Below are positions 18,468 to 26,484 of a stretch of DNA of 64,000 nt, one piece after another. The position numbers were made by a program, and so were the translations under genes. The notes beneath the pieces were generated by a model, which saw only the letters and a program-made list of their open reading frames with translations, was not told the origin of the DNA and did not search any database. Within the stretch, counting starts at the first letter, position 1. Each line of letters opens with the position of its first letter. Source of the DNA: Methanoregula sp. SKADARSKE-2 (GTDB taxonomy: Archaea > Halobacteriota > Methanomicrobia > Methanomicrobiales > Methanospirillaceae); NCBI GenBank assembly GCA_030919125.1, contig CP121470.1, positions 1,596,391 to 1,660,390 of the forward strand, in the 5' to 3' direction.

Positions 18468-19954
18468 TTACTCCAGGCACTTTACCGGGAGGGCCACGTC
18501 GGCCGCATAATCCGGGTGTGCCTCCTCTTTTAATGCAAACGTGAGGATCAGGATGACAATCCCGAGGAGAAGCGAGAGGAGGAAGGCAAGATCGAAACCG
18601 GCAGAGAGGACCTCCACCTGGATATTCTTCGGGGACTGCATTGTGACCTGATGGTTATTTGCGATCATCACCACACCTGCGATCAGGATCGCGTTGAAGG
18701 TTGCAATCCCGATTGACAGCGGGCCAGTCCTCTCAAGGCTGGTCAGGCTCGATATCATCCCTGCCTTGCATTTTGCAACCGACATCATGATGAGGGTCGT
18801 TATCGGGGTAACGATAAGGCCAAGCCCGCATCCGATCAGGCCAAGAGCGATGACAACGTCCCTGATCGGGGTCTGGACAGAGAGCCGGGTCATCATGAAG
18901 TACCCGACGATGAGGGGGAAAAAGGCAAGGATGCAGAGTTTGCGGGGCCCGAGCCGGTTGAAGGTAAGTCCGCTACAAGGCCGGCGATCAGCATGGCAAA
19001 CGAGAGTGCGGCCATGATCAGGCCGGCAGTCGAGGTCTCGTAGCGGTGAACGTATTCAAGATAGAACGGAAGGAGGTAACTGATCCCGGAGAAGCTGAAG
19101 AAGACAAGGAAGAGGACCATATTTCCGATGAGGAAGTTTCTCTTCCGGAAGAGATTCAGGTCGAGGAGGGGATCGGAAATTTTGAGTTCGCGCAGTACGA
19201 ACCATCCCAGGGTTACGGCCATGATCGCGCTGACAACGAGGATAACGGGGGATGTCCAGCCGAGGGTCATCCCTTCCGAGACAACAAAGACCAGCGATGC
19301 CAGCCCGGCGAAGATAAGGACCGAACCGGTCCGGTCAAATGCCCCGATCCTCTCGACCCACTGCGATGCCGGGATGATTTTTGCCCCGAGAAGGATTGCA
19401 AAGATCCCGACCGGGACGTTGATGAAGAAGAACCAGTGCCAGGAGAGGTACTGGGTCAAAACTCCGCTGATGGTCGGGCCGATGGCAGTGCCGAGTGCCG
19501 CAAAGAGTATGATGATGCTCATCGCCTTTCCCTTCTGTTCTGTCGGGATGTACGCGGCGATCATTGCGGCAGCAACGGAGGTGATCATCGCACCCCCCAC
19601 TGCCTGGAACATCCGGCTTATGACGAGTGCGGGAAATCCCAGCACAAACTCCGGCAGGAAGCCGCAGGCAAACGATCCCAGCGTAAAGATAGCAAAACCG
19701 GAGAGGAAGATCTTCTTGTACCCGATGACATCGGAGATCTTCCCAAAGACAAGCAGGCAGCCTACCATCACGAGGAGGTAGGAAGCCGAGACCCAGCTCA
19801 CGGTCGTCGTGGAGATGTTGAAGGCTTCGGAGATTGACGGAAGTGCGATATTGACAATTGTACTGTCAAGGCTGGTCATGAAGGTGGCAAGCGAGATGGA
19901 GAGGAGGAGGAGGGTAAAACTTTTTTTGCTCCCGATGTTTTCCAAATTTTCCAT
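18468..19954 (-). pseudogene. MFS multidrug exporter (DHA2/EmrB-QacA type), frameshifted
   Basis: Starts at ATG 19954 (MENLENIGSKKSF) and shows the 14-span drug:H+ antiporter pattern: LATFMTSLDSTIVNIALPSI in span 1, GKISDVIGYKKIFLSGFAIF (motif A) and ALGTAIGPTISGVLTQYLSW (motif C). The frame is lost near 18960-18975, after LIAGLVA. The next frame continues as LTFNRLGPRKLCILAFFPLI and then TPIRDVVIALGLIGCGLG down to the stop at 18468. One missing G in GCGGACTT explains the change. A working protein would export lipophilic drugs or dyes. A single indel makes recent inactivation or a sequence error equally possible. Confidence 0.8.
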
Positions 19955-20125
19955 TCCGGAAGATGGATGATGATACCAGATGAGGATTGCGAAATAGATC
20001 GGGTAGCCTTCACACATCCGTTTTTCTCCGCAGTTCCTGCCGCCATCATCACACCTGCAGGTGGCAGGGTGGGTCCCGCAAACAACCGGTAAACCCCGTA
20101 GATCCCGCACTTCAAAGAACTCGTT

Positions 20126-20645
20126 TTACGTTGGGACTTCCCGGATGTGAGGGGCAAGGAGGAATGAGTCGCAGATGGTCAGGAGAAGCACGATCGCAGA
20201 TTTTGCGAGCGGGAGAGCGATGCCCTCCCGGGCAAAGGAGAGGGAGATGAGGATGACCGGGGGGATAATGTACCCGGTAGACCCCGGCGGCCCTCGCCCG
20301 TGTTACCGTTGAGCGCTGTTTGAGGATGCCCAGAGCATAGCGGGGGCGATCGGGACGCAGGCCATCGGGTCCCAGAAGGCATAGGCAGTTGCCTGCCCGT
20401 GGAAACCTCCACGCATCGGAGTTAGGCCATTTAAATAAGCGGGTGACGAAGAGAAGGAAGAGCGGTTGAACCGCAAACCAGGGTGACGGCACAAGAGACG
20501 GATCTTTCCTACGCGTGCGGGAAGGAGATTGAACCAGGAATTCCGGGCTGCATAGCTACCAATGATGAAGGATGCGATGTACAGGGAACGGACGGGAGGG
20601 TGGGTGAAATACCAGGATAAAAAAACGAGGCCCAGAGTTCAGATG
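20126..20645 (-). pseudogene. Decayed membrane acyltransferase (acyltransferase-3 family), C-terminal part
   Basis: No intact frame remains, but pieces in successive minus-strand frames line up with the second half of an acyltransferase-3 protein. These are VFLSWYFTHPPVRSLYIASF, IIGSYAARNSWFNLLPARVG, then MRGGFHGQATAYAFWDPMA, and finally GYIIPPVILISLSFAREGIA with LPLAKSAIVLLLTICDSF up to TAA at 20126. Family members are multi-span membrane enzymes that acylate sugars or lipids on the cell surface. At least three frame changes and the absent N-terminal half show it is dead. It lies between the frameshifted MFS gene and IS copy 2. Confidence 0.5.
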
Positions 20646-20866
20646 GCAAACCGGGGGAGTTACCGGAGCATTGCCCGGAACGGTGAAGAACCCGCTTTTT
20701 GATTCCTCCGCACGGTATCGATGCGGGCGGGGCGATGAGAGGGCAGATTTGGAGTTATTTCGGATATTATCGGTGTAAAGGCCGCGAACCTTTCTCCCCT
20801 CAGGACGTTCCGGTACCCCGGGCCATGGATAAAAATTTTCAGAACCGAAGGGTAGTTATGCATGTA

Positions 20867-22007
20867 AGACTTACGCCCTTGGTTTTGACCGAAAGATCTA
20901 AGAGTTAGTAGCGTCCATCCATGGGTTAGACAAACCCGGGATGGAGATCGAACGAGAGTGAATCCACCGAAATGCACGAGCGGCAATTTTGTAAACTTTC
21001 TGATATCGACGTATCAGGTTTGCTCGTGTACAGAGGCATCCCGGTGTTTTCCCGCTGAACCAGTATCAATAGCTCACGCTTCCGTCAAGCGTTTGTTAGA
21101 GAGGCAGCCAGCCTCACCACACGGGGGCGCTGTATGAGGAAGCGCGACGGTTGCTCCGGGCTAACGAAGGAGTATTGGTAATCGATGATAGTACCCTCGA
21201 CAAACCGTATTCCCATCAGATTGAACTGGTGACCCGGCACTGGAGTGGGAAGCATCATCGGGTAGTTCAGGGAATCAACCTAATCTCAACCATTTGGACT
21301 GATGGTTCTGCGATAGTTTCGGTAGATTTCCGGATCTATTGTCCAGACAAAGACGGGAAAAACAAAAATGATCATTTCCGGGATATGCTACGAGCAGCCG
21401 AAGAAAGAAAGTTTCAGCCGGGATGTGTCATCTTTGATTCGTGGTATTCGTGTATCGCCAACCTGAAATTGATCCGCACGCTGAAGTGGCATTGGTGTAC
21501 CCGTCTCAAATCCAACCGGTTGGTTGATCCTGATAATACGTACAACCGTTCAGTTTCTGAGATTGAGATTCCTCCCGAAGGAAGAGTTGTTCATCTGAGA
21601 CAATACGGTTTCATCAAGCTATTTAGGATCGTTCACTCTGATAAGGAACCCGAACATTGGGCTACCGATATTCTCGATGCATCGGAAACCGACAGAAAAA
21701 CGTTCAAGGAACTTGGATGGAATATCGAAGAGGATCACCGTGGCATCAAGCAAGGTTGTGGCATCGAGAGATGCCAGGGTCCCAAAAGAGGTTGTTCAAC
21801 GAGGACATATTCTGCTCTCGTTGCTGGCATTTCTTCGCCTCGAAACCCATCGATTGAATACAGGTTCCAGCTGGTACGAGTCGAAACGCTCGATTCATCG
21901 ATCCGCTTCTTCTCTCTTTATCGCTTCCACGGCGTTCTAATCTGATTATTTTTGTAGTGCTGTGATGAATATTTCTTGCTCGAATCTGTCTTCAAACGCG
22001 TAAGTCC
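20867..22007 (+). mobile_element. IS4/IS701-like insertion sequence, copy 2 (1141 bp)
   Basis: Same length and orientation as copy 1 and almost identical. The left end reads AGACTTACGCCC (one base changed from GGACTTAC) and the right end is GTAAGTCC. TA flanks both ends (20865-20866 and 22008-22009), as in copy 1. The 17-kb segment 3804-20866 is therefore bracketed by two direct copies. The flanks (non-coding on the left, a radical SAM remnant on the right) differ from those of copy 1. Confidence 0.85.
20972..21940 (+). pseudogene. IS4/IS701-like transposase, copy 2, split across several frames
   Basis: Same frame structure as copy 1: an N-terminal piece from ATG 20972, a middle frame around 21085-21125, the long catalytic frame from about 21130 to 21785 (an ORF begins at 21151), and a C-terminal piece in the +1 frame after CCCAAAAG. 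Catalytic Asp, Asp and Glu are in VLVIDDSTL, CVIFDSWYS and EEDHRGIKQG. It differs from copy 1 at a few bases, including CAACGAGG for CAACAAGG, and keeps every frame break. Confidence 0.7.
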
Positions 22008-22056
22008 TATATAGATGAAAAAAGGAATTCTACTCAAGGGATCCTTAAATAGAATA

Positions 22057-22400
22057 TCAGACTGCTAATTCAGGTTCAAGCTGGAGCAGAACAACATTTC
22101 TGGCTTTCCGGGTAGAAACAAGCAGCTGTAAACTTTTTTTGGAATTTTTGATTTTTCGGCAGAGCTCTGCCGGGCGTCGCGTAACCGCATGCCCGGTCGC
22201 ATATGTTTCGTTCACGGAAATCCTGATAGGACAATCTGAACATAAAGGTGTTTTCCCACAGCCTTCCGGAAGGAAGGAATTGAAGCATTCCAGAACTTCT
22301 CCACCGAGTTTCCCCTGGATATGTTCAATCTTTTTTCATAATAACCCGAACGATATATGCTTTTGAGGGTCATCGGGTTTAAAATGACGTTCTGTAACAA
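22057..22400 (-). pseudogene. Remnant of a radical SAM/SPASM protein (C-terminal part)
   Basis: On the minus strand one frame reads VEKFWNASIPSFRKAVGK and ends soon after. Shifting one frame gives PLCSDCPIRISVNETYATG, which has the C-x2-C-x-I pattern of an auxiliary Fe-S (SPASM/twitch) domain, then runs to TGA at 22057. The preceding text (VILNPMTLKSIYRSGYYEKR) is plausible as the residues before the cluster. The radical SAM core is missing. It lies 50 bp from the right end of IS copy 2 and next to an intact radical SAM gene of the same strand, and may be a decayed neighbour or paralogue. Confidence 0.45.
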
Positions 22401-22687
22401 ACCTCTGATACCTGAGTGAGACTTCGGCCTGTTTCGGAAAACGTCAGATGTAAGAATATCCGGTTTTGCAAAAAAACGCCAGGGTAACTGGTGATCCAAC
22501 CTCCCTTATAGCCGTGATGTGGACCGGGCCGGGCTTGTGGTGATTGGGCGGACCAGGGATCAGCACTGGAGCCGTCGTCAATTGTTGGTCTGGAGACACT
22601 TTAGAAGTAATAGTTCGGATGGGGAGACCTGTACCTAAACCTGTTACCCTTTTCTGGTGAAGCAGTTAGAATCGGAAAAGTGCCTGA

Positions 22688-23773
22688 TCAGCAATGGCTA
22701 TCCTGTCCACAATTTCGTTTTTGTATCCGTTTCATGGTGGGCAAAATCATGCCAAAAAAACTATCCTGTAAGATAAATTTCAAATCATACGTTGGCCATG
22801 CAGATTCAGCAACGCAACCGAGGTTGCACAATTTACAATCAGCATACTGCGAATAGATTTTTTGTTGTTTTCTCCATACGTCCGATAATTTATTTTTGCG
22901 TACATCTGTTTTTCTACCCTCAGGGAAAATATCCGGTCTCCCCGAAATAAAAAGGCATGGGGAGAGCAAAAAACCATTTTCATTCAGCTGAACAGATTTC
23001 CAGGAATTGCACCGGTAATCAAAATTTCCAATTTGGCTCAGGAAGCGTGCGGAATTACTGATGGGATACGATGACTTATGATCAGAAATGATCTTGCTGC
23101 AATACCGGATTTGATCTTCAGTCGGTGCAAGTTCTCCCGCAGTTGCACCACCACTGCCATCAAGCAAATTAAAAGAGATTGTATCCATGCCGAGATCATC
23201 AAAAATCATGTGAAGTATCTCGTGCATTTCATGTGCGTTCTGGTTACTTATCGTAACCATTCCACAAACATACACATCGGACTTCAACTCAGTCAGTCCA
23301 GCCATCAGGGTGCGAACATTTCGTTTAATTTGTTCCAGCCAGTCAACGCCCCTCGTATCTTTGTAAATTTCTGGTTGTGTACTGTCTATCGAAACACCGA
23401 AAAAATCAAAACTCCCTGCGATTTTTTCTATGTGAGATTCTTCGAATAGACTCAGGTTTGTAACAACCATTGTAACTAACCCCTGGGATCGTGCATATGA
23501 CGCAAGTTCGAATAAATCCTTGCGAATAAAAGGTTCTCCCCCGCTGAATATCAGTGTTACAACACCGAGCCTGACGAGTTCATCGATAATTCCTTTCCAT
23601 TCATCCGTATCCGGCTCACTCTTACCTGTATTTTTCCATGAATCACAATATTTGCACCGGGAATTACACAACGCGGTTATGGTGATGTAAGCGTAGGTCG
23701 GGCGCTTGACAGAATCGAATATCCGGTTCGCGATGTGATTCCTGAAAAAACCCGGGCTGGCTGAATAATTCAT
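22688..23773 (-). CDS. Radical SAM protein with C-terminal auxiliary cluster region
   Basis: A 361-residue protein from ATG 23773. The radical SAM motif is ALCNSRCKYCDSW (C-x3-C-x2-C, about residues 34-41), followed by the glycine motif TLIFSGGEPFIRKDLF. The barrel extends to about residue 240. The C-terminal region has CNSWKSVQLNENGFLLSPC and DCKLCNLGCVAESAW, a cysteine set suited to a SPASM-like auxiliary Fe-S cluster. Such proteins often modify peptides or act in cofactor synthesis; no precursor peptide is evident beside it. The gene is lower in GC than the housekeeping genes, suggesting transfer. TATA-like AT-rich sequence lies upstream near 23850-23890. Confidence 0.8.
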   Translation of the reverse strand: MNYSASPGFFRNHIANRIFDSVKRPTYAYITITALCNSRCKYCDSWKNTGKSEPDTDEWKGIIDELVRLGVVTLIFSGGEPFIRKDLFELASYARSQGLVTMVVTNLSLFEESHIEKIAGSFDFFGVSIDSTQPEIYKDTRGVDWLEQIKRNVRTLMAGLTELKSDVYVCGMVTISNQNAHEMHEILHMIFDDLGMDTISFNLLDGSGGATAGELAPTEDQIRYCSKIISDHKSSYPISNSARFLSQIGNFDYRCNSWKSVQLNENGFLLSPCLFISGRPDIFPEGRKTDVRKNKLSDVWRKQQKIYSQYADCKLCNLGCVAESAWPTYDLKFILQDSFFGMILPTMKRIQKRNCGQDSHC

Positions 23774-24236
23774 ACGATCACCGTATAGCCCGACAGAATG
23801 GAACTCAGTCGTTTCATAGTTGGCACGTGCAACTGCTTTTAGCGACGCTGTATATTAATTTTTGGGGTATTTTTCATTTTTTGAGATTTTTAAAAGATGG
23901 CCATCGAAGACGGTCGGATAAATTGTTACCGGTTATTCTCTGTAGGTGTCTGGTTCAACACTTTCTCGCTCCTGATCGATCGCGTAGCTGAGTTATTCCT
24001 GTTTTCACTGCTCCGGGAATTCGAGATAGAAATTGTTCTGTCCGACCGGTCTTTTGCAGATTTTGCGCACACGAAATCGCAAGTATTGTGTTCTGATTGT
24101 TCTGCAAGTCTTGCAAAACTCTTCGTTTTCGCGTTTTGAAATTTATTCAGACAAGACTTTTATAGTACATATCCAAGGATCCGGATGTCAAAGGGGCCCC
24201 GATGATAGCGATCGAACAAAAAGGAGGTAATGAATT
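23774..24236. promoter_or_regulatory. AT-rich intergenic region with divergent promoters
   Basis: Near 23850-23895 the sequence TATATTAATTTTTGGGG and TTTTTAAAAG could serve the minus-strand radical SAM gene. Towards the plus strand, CTTTTATAGTAC at about 24158-24169 is a TATA-like box ahead of AGGAGGT at 24223-24229, the ribosome site of the next gene. Between them (24002-24060) lies sequence resembling 24989-25040. No gene was recognised. Confidence 0.5.
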
Positions 24237-24641
24237 ATGAGTGAAACAACAGCAAGAGACAATGAAAACAAAAGTCCGGGCCCGTCAGCGTCCGGTGATT
24301 TGGGGGCTGGCCCGGAATCCGGGGAACCGGAAAAACGCATGACACAGCGGAAAAGCCAGGCACTGCGTCTCGTTGAACGAGCCACGGCACTGAGGGGCTT
24401 GAGTATTTCCCGGCCACCGGAAGCGAAATGTGTACTCCGGCGCCTGACCACGATTGACATCTATGGGAAAGATCCCGAGATCCCGTACGTGAAGTTCGAG
24501 GCCGCGGTCCGGGACCTGGTCTGCTCGCTGATGGAGCGGCAGGACCGGATGAACGAGGCGATCTTCAACCGAATCAACGACATCGGCTACCGGATTGAAG
24601 ATCTCGAAGAGGACCGGGCTGCATCAGGACGTTCCCGATGA
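24237..24641 (+). CDS. Hypothetical protein, first gene of a two-gene cassette
   Basis: A 134-residue protein with a strong ribosome site (AAGGAGGTAATG region, AGGAGGT about 8 bases before the ATG). The first 45 residues are disordered and charged (SETTARDNENKSPGPSASGD). The rest is helical: RKSQALRLVERATALRGLSI, then EIPYVKFEAAVRDLVCSLME and a coiled-coil-like end MNEAIFNRINDIGYRIEDLE. No family is recognised. Its stop overlaps the start of the next gene by four bases (ATGA), so they form a tight pair. The coiled-coil end may serve for oligomerisation or partner binding. Confidence 0.6.
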   Translation: MSETTARDNENKSPGPSASGDLGAGPESGEPEKRMTQRKSQALRLVERATALRGLSISRPPEAKCVLRRLTTIDIYGKDPEIPYVKFEAAVRDLVCSLMERQDRMNEAIFNRINDIGYRIEDLEEDRAASGRSR

Positions 24642-24982
24642 CCAAGGGCCGGCGTCCGCGGAGAGTGATCGTTGAAGCGAAGGAGATTGCCGGCCGGCGC
24701 GGGGACGTGGAGGAACTGGTCAGCAAACGTACCGGAGCGTTCGACTTCATTATCAACGAGCCGGACCGGGTCATATACGTCAAAGTGAAACGCTATCAAA
24801 CCTCGTTCACCTACGCGCTTGAAGTCCTGTGCAAGTACCAGCGGGAGCTCGGACAGCTCCACCGCGTGTCCCTGACAATGTACTGTTGTGTTCGGAAGTC
24901 CGGTTTCGGTGTTCATTATTCAGGGAGAATCGAAGATGTGCCGGTGAGCGTGCATCTACCCGTTGCGTGGGTTGGCCGATAA
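24638..24982 (+). CDS. Hypothetical protein with PD-(D/E)XK nuclease-like segment
   Basis: A 114-residue protein co-translated with the gene before it. The centre, TGAFDFIINEPDRVIYVKVKR, has the strand-turn-strand layout of the PD-(D/E)XK nuclease core (hydrophobic-D-hydrophobic, about 12 residues, then hydrophobic-E-x-K). The usual acidic residue before x-K is Lys here (V-K-V-K-R). An archaeal Holliday-junction-resolvase-like or restriction-type fold with a lost or shifted catalytic residue is therefore possible. The following helix (YALEVLCKYQRELGQLHRVS) fits the fold. The short N-terminus is basic (MTKGRRPRRV), suiting nucleic-acid binding. Function is inferred only. Confidence 0.5.
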   Translation: MTKGRRPRRVIVEAKEIAGRRGDVEELVSKRTGAFDFIINEPDRVIYVKVKRYQTSFTYALEVLCKYQRELGQLHRVSLTMYCCVRKSGFGVHYSGRIEDVPVSVHLPVAWVGR

Positions 24983-25336
24983 ACTCTTCTTTTCACTCCT
25001 GCGGGAAGATTGTCTGCCCGATCGCATCTGCGCAAAAGTTCTCCCCCACCGGTTCTCTTACGGGTTTCTTGTTTTCCTAAAAAGCCATGACCGGATTGTC
25101 AGCATGGTAAGTATCAATCTTGTTGGCGGATTTTTTTCGTGCTTTTGTGCCGATGGGAGGAACAGTGTTGGTACTGAGGCCATCGTGCTTCTCCGGAATT
25201 GGGATCACGCGAATTTTTCTTGCTTTCTCTTTGCTGGAGTCGCTGAAAATGTGTTCTTTTTCCCTTACTTCCAAAAATCCGACAAAATTATTTATATTTT
25301 TACAATAATCAGCACGCAAAAAGAGAGGTGATTATT
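24983..25336. promoter_or_regulatory. Intergenic region with TATA box for the SnoaL-like gene
   Basis: TTTATATTTT at 25291-25300 is a good TATA box for the gene starting at 25337; the expected transcript start near 25320 leaves just enough leader for the ribosome site GAGGTG. Positions 24989-25006 resemble 24002-24019 (16 of 18 bases), suggesting an old duplication around the two-gene cassette. No gene was recognised. Confidence 0.5.
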
Positions 25337-25759
25337 TTGGGTGTTAAAGAAAACCTGCAGTTAATGAAAACCCTCGACGATGCCTGGAATGCCGGTCCAC
25401 AAAGTCCGTTGTGGGATACTTTTAAGAAACGCCACAGGGAAGATGTAAAGGTGTACTGGCCCGCCCGGCCTCTGCCCACCTTCGGGCGACACAACCATGA
25501 CCTTGAGGCGACGGAGTTCTTCAAAATATTTGACAACAAGCTGGTCAACAACCCCTACAAGATCATGCTCGGAGACGAGAATCATACCTGCACTGTTGCC
25601 GACTGGACCGTAACGATGAAGGGACCCATGAAGGGTCCGGACGGTAAGATGATTCCGCCAACAGGAAAAACGGCGAAACTTGAATTCTGTACCGTTGCTA
25701 TCTGGAAAGATGGCGAAATTGTCGAAGAACGCCTGTCTACGATGTTGTCGGATTCATGA
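25337..25759 (+). CDS. SnoaL-like / NTF2-fold protein
   Basis: A roughly 140-residue single-domain protein. TTG 25337 is chosen as start because GAGGTG lies 7-8 bases before it; the GTG at 25328 is part of that ribosome site. The sequence has the NTF2/SnoaL layout: an N-terminal helix (LMKTLDDAWNAG), a hydrophobic middle with LWDTFKKRHREDVKVYWPAR and HDLEATEFFKIFDNKLVNNP, and strands ending in KLEFCTVAIWKDGEIVEERL. Members bind small hydrophobic ligands or act as cyclases or isomerases; the substrate is unknown. A terminator-like hairpin follows. Low GC and isolated position suggest acquisition. Confidence 0.7.
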   Translation: MGVKENLQLMKTLDDAWNAGPQSPLWDTFKKRHREDVKVYWPARPLPTFGRHNHDLEATEFFKIFDNKLVNNPYKIMLGDENHTCTVADWTVTMKGPMKGPDGKMIPPTGKTAKLEFCTVAIWKDGEIVEERLSTMLSDS

Positions 25760-25792
25760 AACAGCTTGGCCTCATGTGAGGCAAAAAATAAA

Positions 25793-25819
25793 GAGCCCGC
25801 GGACCATAAAGGCGGGCTC
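25793..25819 (+). terminator. Hairpin downstream of the SnoaL-like gene
   Basis: GAGCCCGC at 25793-25800 pairs perfectly with GCGGGCTC at 25812-25819, with an 11-base loop, followed by ATTTT. This stem of eight mostly G-C pairs sits 34 bases after the stop codon. Archaea terminate mainly at T-runs, so it may instead stabilise the mRNA end. Confidence 0.6.
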
Positions 25820-25971
25820 GATTTTCCCTTCCTAAACCAGAGTTCCGAGAAACACCGATCCATGACCTCAATGATTTCAAGCAGATATTCGGACTCTTTT
25901 TCGCCATCTATTTTTTCATGATCATCGATCGTTCTCATGAGACCTATAAACCGTAGGACACGTACCGGGTG

Positions 25972-26331
25972 ATGCAGGGGAAGTCCCATAACATCCACCG
26001 TCTTGTTCTTGGCTGGATCATCCTGATCATCCTGCCGGTCACGCAGTTTGCGATCCCTTTCACCCTCCTCGGCTATTCGATGTCACGTTCAATGCGACAG
26101 TTATGGGTATGTTACGGATTATCCTCATCAGCATCGGTCCATTCTTTTCGCTCGGCTATTTCCGGATTTATGAAGCGTTCCTTCACCGTTCCCCCGGATA
26201 TTTTCTTTGCCGATGATGAGCAAAAGGGGCGGTCCTTCGAGATCCGTCCGGATTTCCCTGCCCATTTCATCCCGGGAATCCTCTACGTGTTCATTCCCAC
26301 GATCCTGCTGGTTGTGGCGCTCTCTCTCTGA
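25972..26331 (+). pseudogene. Membrane protein broken by two frame changes
   Basis: From ATG 25972 the protein reads HRLVLGWIILIILPVTQFAI and then loses sense after FTLLGYS. A second frame continues well with FDVTFNATVMGMLRIILISI and GPFFSLGYFRIYEAFLHR. The first frame then resumes with PPDIFFADDEQKGRSFEI, and the protein ends in FIPGILYVFIPTILLVVALS. Two compensating indels about 130 bases apart best explain this. The reconstructed protein would have three or four membrane spans; the family is not recognised. Confidence 0.45.
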
Positions 26332-26484
26332 GCGGGTGGTAATTTCGTAACGATGGAACAGGTCATTTTTTTATATTGTCTTCTTTTTGTTCTCGGACGA
26401 GATACGTTTTGAAAATCTCTTTAACTTTCACCTGCCCCATCCCTCACCTCTTTAATACCCCACACCAATCTGTACCAGCTAAGA

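Noticed and set aside
3804..20866. A composite transposon carrying pscS, amt and thiI
   Set aside because: The enclosed genes include housekeeping genes with normal codon use, and the outer flanks of the two IS copies show no shared target duplication; two separate insertions are simpler.
25582..25998. Minus-strand frame with plausible residues (YLLEIIEVMDRCFSELWFRK) opposite the end of the SnoaL-like gene
   Set aside because: It runs through the hairpin and the SnoaL-like gene on the other strand without a stop or recognised motif; a small real gene near 25820-25998 cannot be excluded but is not supported.
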